A program made the position numbers and the translations under genes. Under the pieces are notes generated by a model. That model was not told the origin of the DNA, ran no database searches, and saw only the letters and a list, made by a program, of their open reading frames with translations. Of a stretch of DNA of 64,000 bases, positions 39,965 through 50,375 are shown piece by piece (positions within the stretch are counted from its first letter, which is position 1; every line of letters begins with the position of its first letter). The DNA comes from Prescottella agglutinans. Lineage in GTDB: Bacteria > Actinomycetota > Actinomycetes > Mycobacteriales > Mycobacteriaceae. The stretch spans positions 1-64,000 of the forward strand of contig NZ_RKLP01000016.1 of NCBI RefSeq assembly GCF_004011865.1, in the 5' to 3' direction.

Positions 39965-41677
39965 CTAGGTGACGGCGCCGTCCTGCTGCGGCACTGGCTG
40001 CAGCACCACGCTCGAATCGACGACCTGCGCACCCAGCGTCGGCGTCCACACGATCGTGCCGCCCGCGTAGGTCCGGAACTTGCCGGACTCGTCGACCAGC
40101 ATCAATTCCGGACCGGTGGGTTCACCGAGGTCTCCGGCAGCGCCCCCGAGCTCCCGGTACTTCGCGTCGATCGGCGACTCGGCGTCGGCGACGGGCTGAT
40201 CGAGCGGTGCGGAGATCGGCAGCGGGATCGAGTCGATCGAACCCGGCGACAGTTCGGGCAGCGGCGGGAGCGGAGGCAGCGGGAGCGACTCGAGCGCCGA
40301 CTCGACCGAACCCGGCGTCAGCTCGGGCAGCGGCGGCAACGGGAGCGTCTCCAGCATTTCCAGCGAACCCGGCGGCAGCTCCGGCAGCGGCAGGCCCGGG
40401 ATCGGTCCCGGCGCTCCCCCACCACCGACGGTGAACCAGTCCGACTTGAGGCCGAGCTTCCATCGCGCGTCGTCACCGGACGCCTCGACGGTGCGGGCCG
40501 ACCCCACGACCCGGACCCGGGTCACGCGGCCGCCGTCGGCGCCCAGGCCGTTGCGCCCGATCACCTCGAACGAGTGCAGTTCGCCGACACCGAACGCGTT
40601 CGCGATCGCCCCGGCGGTGACGGTCTGCGTCCAGTTCCGGTTCGGCGAGGCGACGTCGCCGTCGTCGATCACGGCCGGGAAGACGCCGCCGGCGGTGTAG
40701 CCACCGGACGAGGACGAGAACTCGGCGGCCACGGTCTGGTTGCCCCGCTTGAGCACGGTGCCGGCGGTCGAGTTCACGGCGTCGGTGGTCCGGCGATCCT
40801 CACGCGCGGAACCGCCGTACACCTGGCAGGACTGGGTGTCGCAGGTCTGGGCGTAGCCGTAGCGGCGCTCGGCCGCGGCGTACGAGCGCGCCGCGATGGC
40901 CTGGGCGCGCAGCGCCTCCCGGCCACCGGAATCGGCCCACGACGGAACCGACTCCGCCGGCACGACGCCGTAGAGATAGTCCTCCATCAGGACCCGGTTC
41001 ACGGTCCGCCAGGCGCCGTTGCCATCGCGCAGCGCGCCCATCGCGCCGCGATACGGGACGTTGCCGTCGCACATCCGCAGATGTTCGTTCGACGGACGGC
41101 TGCCGCCCATGTTCACCGGGTCGACCCACGGGGCATTGGTGGAACCACGCCAGATCTCGCGGCCGCCGCACCCTTCGGTGACGACGACGTCGGCGCCACC
41201 GGGCTTCGGGGTCAGGTGCGCGGCCGAGTTCGCCCCGAAGAAGCGACCGGCCACGTTCAATCCGGCCGGGGAGTAGACGTCGAGTCGCTTGTCGTCACGG
41301 CCGATGAGTCGCACGCCGACCCAGGGGTCGTCGACGCGCCCGAGCGTCGTGTTGCCGTAGTAGTGCCCGACGATGCGTTCGGCGGACCAGCCCTGGTTCT
41401 TCGCGTATCCGTACGCGCCGTACTGTCCCATGCCGCGCCCGTGCCCGTAGCCGTGCCCGTTCAGCGTGATCGGCGTTTCCGCGGCGACGACGGGTGCGAT
41501 CTCCGGGTTGGCGCCGCGGTCGGTCACGAGCAGGCCCACCGCGGCGCCTATGGCGAGCGCCGGCGCGAGACCGAGTGCGACGGCCTTGGGGAGCGATGTG
41601 GACGGGCCGGCGATGAATCGCTTCCGGCGGGTTCGGACACCACGATTCACGATCGTGCGGAGGCGGGGTTTCGCCAT
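39965..41677 (-). CDS. SpoIID/LytB-domain cell-wall protein with LGFP-like tail
   Basis: A 570-aa secreted or membrane-anchored protein: basic N-terminus, one membrane segment (about 32-52), then a SpoIID/LytB domain (about 65-395) with GHGYGHGRGMGQYGAYGYA and the conserved EDYLYGVVPAESVPSW, where Glu242 is the likely catalytic acid. A Pro/Leu/Gly/Ser linker with repeated PLPPLPELSPGS units follows (about 415-505), and a single LGFP-like unit (LGEPTGPE) ends it. SpoIID enzymes in Firmicutes are lytic transglycosylases that act on glycan stripped of stem peptides by an amidase. An amidase gene is divergent next to it, so the same pairing may work here, although this is not a sporulator. The start ATG 41675-41677 has GAGGAG upstream. 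Confidence 0.85.
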   Translation of the reverse strand: MAKPRLRTIVNRGVRTRRKRFIAGPSTSLPKAVALGLAPALAIGAAVGLLVTDRGANPEIAPVVAAETPITLNGHGYGHGRGMGQYGAYGYAKNQGWSAERIVGHYYGNTTLGRVDDPWVGVRLIGRDDKRLDVYSPAGLNVAGRFFGANSAAHLTPKPGGADVVVTEGCGGREIWRGSTNAPWVDPVNMGGSRPSNEHLRMCDGNVPYRGAMGALRDGNGAWRTVNRVLMEDYLYGVVPAESVPSWADSGGREALRAQAIAARSYAAAERRYGYAQTCDTQSCQVYGGSAREDRRTTDAVNSTAGTVLKRGNQTVAAEFSSSSGGYTAGGVFPAVIDDGDVASPNRNWTQTVTAGAIANAFGVGELHSFEVIGRNGLGADGGRVTRVRVVGSARTVEASGDDARWKLGLKSDWFTVGGGGAPGPIPGLPLPELPPGSLEMLETLPLPPLPELTPGSVESALESLPLPPLPPLPELSPGSIDSIPLPISAPLDQPVADAESPIDAKYRELGGAAGDLGEPTGPELMLVDESGKFRTYAGGTIVWTPTLGAQVVDSSVVLQPVPQQDGAVT

Positions 41678-42058
41678 ACTGCGCTCCTCATCACTGAAGT
41701 CCGGGACATCGTTCGAGATCCGGGGCGGTAACGGCTGGGTGGATCACGGGCGAAGAACGGAATGGGCGCCGCGACCCACCTGTCTAAAAGGCTCAAGCTT
41801 AGGTTGAGCGTTATGGATGTTGCGACTAGTGTGGCAACAGTGACTGGTGTTGGCAACATCTGCCACATAAGTAACTGCAGTCACATCGGTAACATAAGCA
41901 TCACAAGTTGCAGACATCCTCGGATGAACCCTGGACGCGAATCCCGGCCAGCGCCCAGGATTCAGTCCGAACCCCGACCCCACCGGGATCGGTCCGGCCG
42001 AAAGGTCGCTCGCAGCGCACGAAGACACCCCGCGCACTGAACACGAGGAGAATTCGCC
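41678..42058. promoter_or_regulatory. Shared divergent promoter region of the SpoIID/LytB and amidase genes
   Basis: 381 bp between the two start codons. No gene is seen in it. It is less GC-rich than its surroundings in the middle (about 41800-41920). It holds the array of 9-bp repeats described separately, so both cell-wall genes are probably controlled from here. Confidence 0.7.
41853..41897. promoter_or_regulatory. Five 9-bp iterons resembling MtrA-binding repeats
   Basis: Five units in exact 9-bp register: GCAACATCT (41853), GCCACATAA (41862), GTAACTGCA (41871), GTCACATCG (41880), GTAACATAA (41889), consensus G(C/T)NAC plus four bases. MtrA, the essential response regulator of Mycobacteriales, was reported to bind 9-mer direct repeats of the type GTCACAgcg and to control cell-wall hydrolase and mycolyltransferase genes. 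GTCACATCGGTAAC fits that pattern well. The MtrA link is inference from the motif and the nature of the flanking genes. Confidence 0.6.
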
Positions 42059-44101
<2,043 letters not shown>

Positions 44102-44120
44102 TCGTCACTCCCGACGACGG

Positions 44121-44167
44121 AAAACGCCGCTGCCCCTCCACGAACTGTGGAGGGGCAGCGGCGTTTT
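44121..44167. terminator. Bidirectional hairpin terminator
   Basis: A perfect 21-bp stem (44121-44141 with 44147-44167), flanked by AAAA on one side and TTTT on the other, with a 5-nt loop. It lies between the convergent amidase and HAD genes, 20 nt and 6 nt from their stops, so it can serve both. Confidence 0.9.
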
Positions 44168-44172
44168 CGGGG

Positions 44173-44997
44173 TCAGTCCGCCCAGATGCGTTCGAGGACC
44201 CGGGCGACACCGTCGTCGGAGTTGGTGGACGTGATCTCGTCGGCCGCGGCCTTCGCCTCCGGATGCGCGTTCTCGACGGCGACACCGAGACCCGCCATGG
44301 ACAGCATCGGGATGTCGTTGGGCATGTCGCCGAACGCGACGATCCCCGACTCGGCGACCTCGAGTCGCCGCGCCACGAGCCGCAGCCCCGACGCCTTGGT
44401 CACGCCGGGCGCCGACACCTCGATCAGGCCGTTGTTCGTCGAGTAGGTCAGGTCCGCCCGCTCCCCCACCAGGGGTCGCAGCTTCGCGGCCATGTCCGCG
44501 CTGCTCGCGCCGGGGATGCGGATCAGCATCTTGATGGCCGGCGCGGACAGGATGTCCTCGGGGGCCATCTCGGTGTGGTCGGGGTTGAGCCACGCGTGCT
44601 CGTACCCCGGCGCGCTGACGAACTGGGCGGTGGCGGTGTCGTGCGCGGTGGCCCCGACCCGTTCGGCCGCGAGGCCCGCGCCGGGAAGCTCGTAGTCGAC
44701 CAGGTCGGCGAGCCAGGCGAGGGTCTCGACGGGGAGCGTCGCGGCCTCGAGCACACGGTCGGCCTCCGAGTCGTAGAGGACCGCGCCGTTCGCGCACACC
44801 GCGAGCGGCGCGAACCCGAGCCCGTCGACCACGGGGCCGAGCCAGCGCGGCGGTCGACCGGTGGCGAGGACGAACGGGGTGCCGGACGCGACGACGGTCC
44901 GCACCGCCTCGCGGGTCCGGGCGGTGACGCGTTCGTCGTCGTCGATCAGGGTGCCGTCGACATCGCTGGCGACGAGGCTGGGCAGTTCGGGGCGCAC
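44173..44997 (-). CDS. HAD-superfamily hydrolase, Cof type (Rv3813c-like)
   Basis: A 274-aa cytosolic phosphatase. HAD motif I is Asp12-x-Asp14 (SDVDGTLID), motif II VLATGRP, motif III the lysine in APAIKML, and motif IV GDMPNDIPML. The cap is of the C2B (Cof) type between motifs II and III. The substrate is probably a sugar phosphate or similar, but this is not shown. The start is GTG 44995-44997. It matches the M. tuberculosis order in which Rv3813c follows the Rv3811 amidase region. It lies 75 nt downstream of the acyltransferase gene. Confidence 0.87.
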   Translation of the reverse strand: MRPELPSLVASDVDGTLIDDDERVTARTREAVRTVVASGTPFVLATGRPPRWLGPVVDGLGFAPLAVCANGAVLYDSEADRVLEAATLPVETLAWLADLVDYELPGAGLAAERVGATAHDTATAQFVSAPGYEHAWLNPDHTEMAPEDILSAPAIKMLIRIPGASSADMAAKLRPLVGERADLTYSTNNGLIEVSAPGVTKASGLRLVARRLEVAESGIVAFGDMPNDIPMLSMAGLGVAVENAHPEAKAAADEITSTNSDDGVARVLERIWAD

Positions 44998-45072
44998 CGG
45001 GCCATTGTGCCCCCATCGGGTGGCACCACGCCGACGGGAACGCGCAGATGAGCGCTAGCTCACGACGCGCGG

Positions 45073-45825
45073 TTACTTCCCCTCGGTCTCCTTGCGTCGC
45101 GCGGCCTTGGCCTCGGCCTCGGCGGCGTCCATCTTGTTCGCTTCCTCGAGCGTCGGCGCCCCACCGCCGAGCCGGGCCGGCACCCAGTACTCGCCGGCCG
45201 GGTGCTCGTAGTTGGCCTGCACGCCGCGCAGCAGTTCTTCCATGCGGCTGTGCAGCAGCGTCGTCATCTCGGAGGCCGGTTCGAACGGCGCGATCGGCTC
45301 GCCGACGGCGATGGAAATCGGGGTGTTGGTCCGGCCCAGACGCTTCGGGTAGCCCTTGGTCCACACCCGCTGCGATCCCCAGATCACCATGGGGATCACC
45401 GGTGTACCCGATTCGATCGCCATCCGTGCGGCCCCCGACTTGAACTCCTTGAGTTCGAAGCTGCGACTGATCGTCGCCTCCGGGAACACGCCCACCAGTT
45501 CGCCGTCGCGCAGCGCCTGCACGGCCGCCCGGTACGAGTCGCCGCCGGCGGCCCGGTCGACGGGAATGTGCTTCATCGCCCGCATCATCGGTCCGGAGAT
45601 CTTGTGGACGAACACGTCCTTCTTCGCCATGAAGCGGATGTAGCGCTTGACCGCACGGGCCGGCAGGCCGGCGTAGGTGAAGTCCATGTAGCCGGTGTGG
45701 TTGATGGCCACCACCGCACCTCCCGTCGCGGGAATGTGCTCCGCGCCGGTGACGGTGAACTTCAGCCCCTGGCCTGCGAACACGCCGCGGGCAACTCCGA
45801 TGATCGTTCGGTAGAAGGGTTCCAC
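45073..45825 (-). CDS. 1-acyl-glycerol-3-phosphate acyltransferase-like (PlsC family)
   Basis: A 250-aa lysophospholipid acyltransferase family protein, like Rv3814c-Rv3816c. The catalytic H-x4-D is His43-Asp48 (INHTGYMDF), and the phosphate-binding GVFPEATISRS follows near 125. A charged Ala/Glu/Lys tail ends the protein. I chose the GTG at 45823-45825 (MEPFYRTIIGVARG); the frame further upstream is not typical of the family. M. tuberculosis has three tandem copies here and this window has one. The acceptor lipid is not known. Confidence 0.88.
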   Translation of the reverse strand: MEPFYRTIIGVARGVFAGQGLKFTVTGAEHIPATGGAVVAINHTGYMDFTYAGLPARAVKRYIRFMAKKDVFVHKISGPMMRAMKHIPVDRAAGGDSYRAAVQALRDGELVGVFPEATISRSFELKEFKSGAARMAIESGTPVIPMVIWGSQRVWTKGYPKRLGRTNTPISIAVGEPIAPFEPASEMTTLLHSRMEELLRGVQANYEHPAGEYWVPARLGGGAPTLEEANKMDAAEAEAKAARRKETEGK

Positions 45826-45882
45826 AGTGAGCAGCGTAGTCGGCGCCGCGTGATCGAGAGCACTTCGCGCCCCCCGAAGACG

Positions 45883-45917
45883 ACCGGTCCCCTGCCGGGT
45901 CACGGCAGGGGACCGGT
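45883..45917 (-). terminator. Hairpin terminator of the first Ig-like gene
   Basis: A perfect 15-bp stem (45883-45897 with 45903-45917) and a 5-nt loop, 15 nt past the stop of the Ig-like gene at 45933. Confidence 0.8.
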
Positions 45918-45932
45918 TATCCGGTTCGTGGA

Positions 45933-47453
45933 TCAGGACCCGAACAGCGGGGTGATGCTGTCGAGCGATCCGGCGCTACCGGTACCTGCGCCACCGTCCT
46001 GGTTGGTGACCTGGACGGTCTGCGGCGCCGACGACGAACCGGTGACACCCGATCCGCCGGAGTAGACGGCCACGAGCTCGTGCGTACCGGCCGTGGTGAA
46101 CGTGTAGGTCAGCGTCGCGGTACCGCCGGAGAGCGGCTGCGGCGTCCCGATCGCGGTAGTGCCGTCGTAGAACTGCACCGTCCCCGGAAGCGTCGCAGCG
46201 CCGGCGACCTGTGCCGACAACTGGACCTGCTGCCCCACCGTCGCGTTCGCGGGCGCGGTGAGCGTGGTCGACGTGGTGACGTCGTTCGGTGCCGGATCCG
46301 TCACGAGGACCGTGCGCACCGGCGAGGTGGAGCCGACGAATCCACTGCCCGGGTTGAAGATCGCGACGATGTTGTGCGTTCCCGTGGCCGTGAACGTGTG
46401 CTGCAGGCTCGCGCCGCCACCGGACACCGGGACCGGGGCGCCGATGTCGGCGCCGTTGTCCCGGAACTGCACGGTGCCGGTCGCGTTCGCCGGCGTCACG
46501 GCCGCCGTCAGCTGCACGGACGTGCCGGTCTTGGCGTCGGTCGGCACGGTCAGCGCGGTCGAGGTCGCCACGTCGGGCGCGGTGACGGCGACGGTCTGCG
46601 GCTCGGACGTCGACGACGCGAAGGTGGACGTCCCGGTGAACACGGCGGTGACGGTGTGCGGACCCGTGGCCGTGAACGTGTGCGAGGTGGTGGCGAATCC
46701 ACCCGAAACCGATACCGGCGCACCGATGTCGATGCCGTTGTCCCGGAACTGCACGGTGCCGGTCGCGGTGGACGGGGTCACGCTCGCGGACAGGGTGACC
46801 GGGGTGCCCGTCACGGCGGTGGCCGGAGCGGAGACGTTGGTCGTCGTCGCGCGGGGATCGACCTTCACGGCGAGTCCGGTCATCGGGTTGAAGTCCTGAC
46901 GCGAAAGCGTGTAGGGCTTGAACGCCATGCCGGTACTGCGCGGACCCGGCTGGGCGTCGTCGGCCACCTTGTACGTGAACGTCAGTTCCGGCGTCTTGTT
47001 CAGGAGCCCGTTTCCGGGAATCAGACCCAGCGCGACCGGCGCGTCGGTCCACTTGAGCGAGACCGCTCCGTCGACCGAACTCTGCACGGCTGCACCGTCG
47101 TACAGCGACGGATTGTTGAGGTTTCCAAGGGCACTGCGCCACACGTTGCCGGTCACGCTCTGCAGCACGTATCCGGCCGGCGGGTAGTCGACGAGGTACT
47201 CGAGGTAGCGGTCGACGCCGCCGTTCGTCTTGAACGTGATGGTGGTGGTGACGGTCTCACCCGGGTGGGCAACAGCGGGCTCGACCTTCTTGGTCGCCAC
47301 GATGTTGGAGGTGGTGACCGTCTGGGAGATCGGGTCCGCGGCGGCCGTGCCGGCCCCGAACACAACTTGACCGACGGCGGCGACGCTGACGGCCGTCGCA
47401 CCGGCGACTACCGCCGCGGCGACGCGACGGCTGATGGAGCGAACCACAGGCAT
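45933..47453 (-). CDS. Secreted Ig-like repeat protein 1 (three Ig units)
   Basis: A 506-aa exported protein. Signal peptide about 1-39 (cleaved in AAADP). An N-terminal module of about 160 residues (TVTTSNIVATKKVEP, VDRYLEYLVDYPPAGY) is shared with the protein at 54309. Three Ig-like units of about 93 residues follow, of the bacterial Ig type 3_5 (T-L-T-V-P, GTVQFRDNG, HTFTATG, VAVFTG), then a short tail GTGSAGSLDSITPLFGS. No cysteines, no membrane anchor and no LPXTG motif are seen. Ig stacks of this kind usually form stalks of adhesins. It is the 3'-most of eight paralogous genes on this strand. Confidence 0.85.
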   Translation of the reverse strand: MPVVRSISRRVAAAVVAGATAVSVAAVGQVVFGAGTAAADPISQTVTTSNIVATKKVEPAVAHPGETVTTTITFKTNGGVDRYLEYLVDYPPAGYVLQSVTGNVWRSALGNLNNPSLYDGAAVQSSVDGAVSLKWTDAPVALGLIPGNGLLNKTPELTFTYKVADDAQPGPRSTGMAFKPYTLSRQDFNPMTGLAVKVDPRATTTNVSAPATAVTGTPVTLSASVTPSTATGTVQFRDNGIDIGAPVSVSGGFATTSHTFTATGPHTVTAVFTGTSTFASSTSEPQTVAVTAPDVATSTALTVPTDAKTGTSVQLTAAVTPANATGTVQFRDNGADIGAPVPVSGGGASLQHTFTATGTHNIVAIFNPGSGFVGSTSPVRTVLVTDPAPNDVTTSTTLTAPANATVGQQVQLSAQVAGAATLPGTVQFYDGTTAIGTPQPLSGGTATLTYTFTTAGTHELVAVYSGGSGVTGSSSAPQTVQVTNQDGGAGTGSAGSLDSITPLFGS

Positions 47454-47661
47454 TCCTCTCGAAGCATCGGAGAGCGGAACCCGGATGAAGACATGCCGGA
47501 ACCACGCTCAGGAGAACACGTTTGCCGAACTCGGCCTGCGTTCTCCCTCATCCGAACGCGTGCCGTGCCTCACCCCAACTGCCCCGACGAGTGAATTGCG
47601 CTCACACTGTAACGGCGAGCCCTGGATGCCGGACGCAAAACGATCGATTCCGTGAAAGCAC
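47454..47661. other. Upstream region of Ig-like gene 1
   Basis: This stretch holds the promoter side of the Ig-like gene that starts at 47453. No gene is evident in it. A GTGTGAGCGCAATT-like segment lies on the minus strand near 47600, with no proven meaning. Confidence 0.4.
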
Positions 47662-47693
47662 GCGAGGCCCCGGCCGAATGGCCGGGGCCTCGC
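47662..47693 (-). terminator. Hairpin terminator of Ig-like gene 2
   Basis: A perfect 14-bp stem (47662-47675 with 47680-47693) and a 4-nt loop, 13 nt past the stop at 47707. Confidence 0.8.
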
Positions 47694-47706
47694 TGTATGC
47701 AGTCCG

Positions 47707-50271
47707 TCAGAAACCGAAGCCCGAACGGCCTGCGCCACCGAGCGAACCGAACATGGTGCCGAGCGAACCGGCGCTACCGGTGCCGCCGCCGCCTGCGGAG
47801 ACCTGGACCACCTTCGCAGCCGACACCGACGGCTTCACTCCTTCACCGCCGGAGTACTTCGCGGTGATCGTGTGCGGGCCCTCCGTGGTGAAGGTGTGGT
47901 CGAGCTCCGCGACCCCGCCCACCACCGGGACGGTGTCGCCGATCGGCGTCTCACCGTCGAAGAAGCGCACCGTTCCCGGCAGCTGACCGGCCCCCGACAC
48001 CGTCGCCGACAGCTTGACCTGCTGACCCACAGTCGCGGAGCCGGGAACCGTCAGAACGGTCGACGTCACGACGTCGCCGGGAGCGGGATCCGACACCTGG
48101 ACCTGCTGCTGGGTCGCCGACGAGCCGGCGAAGCCGGGCGCGCCGGTGAACACTGCACCGATGTCGTGCGCGCCGGCGGTGATGAACGTGTGTTCCAGTG
48201 TCGCAGTGCCGTTCACGACCTGGACGGGGGCGCCGATGTGAGCGCCGCCGTCCGTGAACTGCACCGTGCCCGACGCGTTCGCCGGGGTCACGTTCGCGGT
48301 CAATGTCACGGACTGCCCCGTCTCGGCCGTGGCCGGAACACTCAGAGTCGAGGTGGTCGTGACATCCGGGACCACCGGGTCGGTGACCGACACCGACTGC
48401 GCGGCCGTCGAGTTCAGGAAGCCGGCGTTGCCGGTGAACGCGGCCGCGATGCTGTGGCTTCCGGCCGTGGTGAACGTGTGCTGAACGCTCGCAACACCGT
48501 TCGACACCGCCACCGGCGAACCGATGTTCGCACCGTTGTCCTGGAACTGCACCGTGCCCGACGCGTTCACCGGATCCACGTTCGCGGTCAACGTCACCGA
48601 CTGGCCCGTCTCCGCCGTGGCCGGGACACTCAGAGTCGTCGCGGTCTCGACGTCCGGAACACTCACGTTCACCGTCTGCACGGTCGAGGTCGAACCGGTG
48701 AACCCGGCCGAGCCGGTGAACACGGCGGTGAGGCTGTGAGCACCCGCGGCGGTGAACGTGTGCTGCAGGCTCGCAACGCCGTTCGACACCGACACCGGCG
48801 AACCGATGTCCGCACCGTTGTCCTGGAACTGCACCGTGCCCGACGCATTCACCGGATCCACGTTCGCGGTCAACGTCACCGACTGCCCCGTCTCCGCCGT
48901 CGGCGGGACCGTGAGCGTCGTCGTGGTCGCGGCATCCGGAACGCTCACGGCCACCGTCTGTGCCGTCGACGCCGAACCGGTGAAGCCGGACACACCGGAG
49001 AACTCCGCGGTGATGCTGTGCTGACCGGCCGCCGAGAACGTGTGCGGCAACTGCGCGCCACCGTTCGACAGCGCCACCGGCGAACCGATGTCGGCGCCGT
49101 TGTCCTTGAACTGCACGGTGCCACCGCCGGGGTTCGGCGTGACATCGGCCGACAAGGTCACCTGGGCGCCGGTCTGCGCCGTACCCGGAGCCGTCACGGT
49201 CGTCGTGGTCGCGACGTCGGGAACGCTGACGTTCACCGTCTGCGCGGAGGCCGACGAGTTCACGAAGCCCGAACCGGCGATGAAGTCCGCGGTGATGCTG
49301 TGGCTGCCGCCGGCCGTGAATGTGTGCTGCAGGCTCGCCGCACCGCCCGCCACCGCTACCGGCGATCCGATGGCGGTGCCGTTGTCCTTGAACTGCACCG
49401 TGCCCGACGCGTTCGACGGCGTCACCGTCGCGGACAACGTCACCGCGGTACCCGCCACCGCCGTCGCGGGCGCCGACACCGTCATCGAGGTCGACACCGA
49501 CACCGACACCGACTGCGCTGCGGACTGCGACGCGCTCGCCTTCGCCGTACCCAGGTACTTCGCCTGCAACGAATGCGCACCCGCGGACGGCGTCCACGCC
49601 GACGTCGCGACACCCGACGCGTTCAGTTGACCCGAACCGATCTTCGTGGCCCCGTCGTAGAAGTCGACGGCGTCACCCTGCGCACCGCCGGTCACCGTGG
49701 CGCTGAGCGTCACCGACTGACCCACGAGAACCGGGCTCGGCACCGTTGCCAGCGACGTCGTCGTGGCGTCCTTGGCGACCGTGATCGTCGGGCCCTTGTC
49801 CGCGTAGGTGCCGCTGCCCAGGCTGCCCGAGTAGTGCATCGTCGTCATCAACGGGGTTTCACGGGCACAGTTGGCGGTCACCAGATAGTTGAACTCGAAG
49901 GTCTGCGACTGCGGGCTGATGTTGGGATACACCGGCCAATTGCCGGTGACCCGAACGTAGTCCGCGGCGACCTCCGGCCCGCCCGTGTTTCCGCTGACGT
50001 AGGTCAAGCACGTCGGATGCAGATCCTTCACGGCCTGCAACCACTCGACCACGCCACCGGTGCGCTCGAACTTGGTCGACACCTTGACGGTCTCGCCCAC
50101 CGATGGGGTCGAGTTGCTGACGGTCCGGGTGAACTTGCTGTTGCCGTCGTTCCACGTCACCGAACCCGGCGCCGCACCGGCCGGACCGACACCCATCGTC
50201 ACCACGAATCCCGCAGCAACGGCCACCGCACTCACTCCGCCGACAAATCGGCGAATACTTCTGTCAGACAT
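47707..50271 (-). CDS. Secreted Ig-like repeat protein 2 (seven Ig units)
   Basis: An 854-aa exported protein. Signal peptide about 1-34 (AGAAPGS). The N-terminal module (about 35-165) begins VTWNDGNSKFTRTVSN and contains one cysteine in DLHPTCLTYV and one in TANCARET, which probably pair; it is shared with proteins 3, 4 and 6. Seven Ig-like units follow (about 167-825), several of which share the SVPATAETGQSVTLTANV block, so they arose by recent duplication. The tail GSAGSLGTMFGSLGG is followed by AGRSGFGF. No membrane anchor or sortase signal is seen. A 45-nt segment just upstream of its start is identical to that of gene 3. Confidence 0.85.
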   Translation of the reverse strand: MSDRSIRRFVGGVSAVAVAAGFVVTMGVGPAGAAPGSVTWNDGNSKFTRTVSNSTPSVGETVKVSTKFERTGGVVEWLQAVKDLHPTCLTYVSGNTGGPEVAADYVRVTGNWPVYPNISPQSQTFEFNYLVTANCARETPLMTTMHYSGSLGSGTYADKGPTITVAKDATTTSLATVPSPVLVGQSVTLSATVTGGAQGDAVDFYDGATKIGSGQLNASGVATSAWTPSAGAHSLQAKYLGTAKASASQSAAQSVSVSVSTSMTVSAPATAVAGTAVTLSATVTPSNASGTVQFKDNGTAIGSPVAVAGGAASLQHTFTAGGSHSITADFIAGSGFVNSSASAQTVNVSVPDVATTTTVTAPGTAQTGAQVTLSADVTPNPGGGTVQFKDNGADIGSPVALSNGGAQLPHTFSAAGQHSITAEFSGVSGFTGSASTAQTVAVSVPDAATTTTLTVPPTAETGQSVTLTANVDPVNASGTVQFQDNGADIGSPVSVSNGVASLQHTFTAAGAHSLTAVFTGSAGFTGSTSTVQTVNVSVPDVETATTLSVPATAETGQSVTLTANVDPVNASGTVQFQDNGANIGSPVAVSNGVASVQHTFTTAGSHSIAAAFTGNAGFLNSTAAQSVSVTDPVVPDVTTTSTLSVPATAETGQSVTLTANVTPANASGTVQFTDGGAHIGAPVQVVNGTATLEHTFITAGAHDIGAVFTGAPGFAGSSATQQQVQVSDPAPGDVVTSTVLTVPGSATVGQQVKLSATVSGAGQLPGTVRFFDGETPIGDTVPVVGGVAELDHTFTTEGPHTITAKYSGGEGVKPSVSAAKVVQVSAGGGGTGSAGSLGTMFGSLGGAGRSGFGF

Positions 50272-50275
50272 GGCA

Positions 50276-50320
50276 TTCCTCTCGACGACAGACTTCGCCG
50301 GTCGTCACACGGTGAGAAGT
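50276..50320 (-). repeat. Duplicated 5' leader segment, copy A
   Basis: These 45 nt, beginning 5 nt upstream of the start of Ig-like gene 2, are identical to 52411-52455 upstream of gene 3. They include the ribosome-binding region. The match shows recent duplication of the 5' ends. Confidence 0.9.
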
Positions 50321-50326
50321 AGGACT

Positions 50327-50360
50327 TCCGGTCCGAGGCCCGGAGGGGCCCCGGACCGGA
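50327..50360 (-). terminator. Hairpin terminator of Ig-like gene 3
   Basis: A GC-rich stem of about 15 bp with one mismatch, outer arms at 50327-50335 and 50352-50360, 16 nt past the stop at 50376. Confidence 0.7.
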
Positions 50361-50375
50361 GGTGAATCGAGGGGG

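Noticed and set aside
47588-47615. A segment near 47600 resembling a lac operator or CRP-type site
   Set aside because: The symmetry is poor and the half-sites do not keep the right spacing; probably chance.
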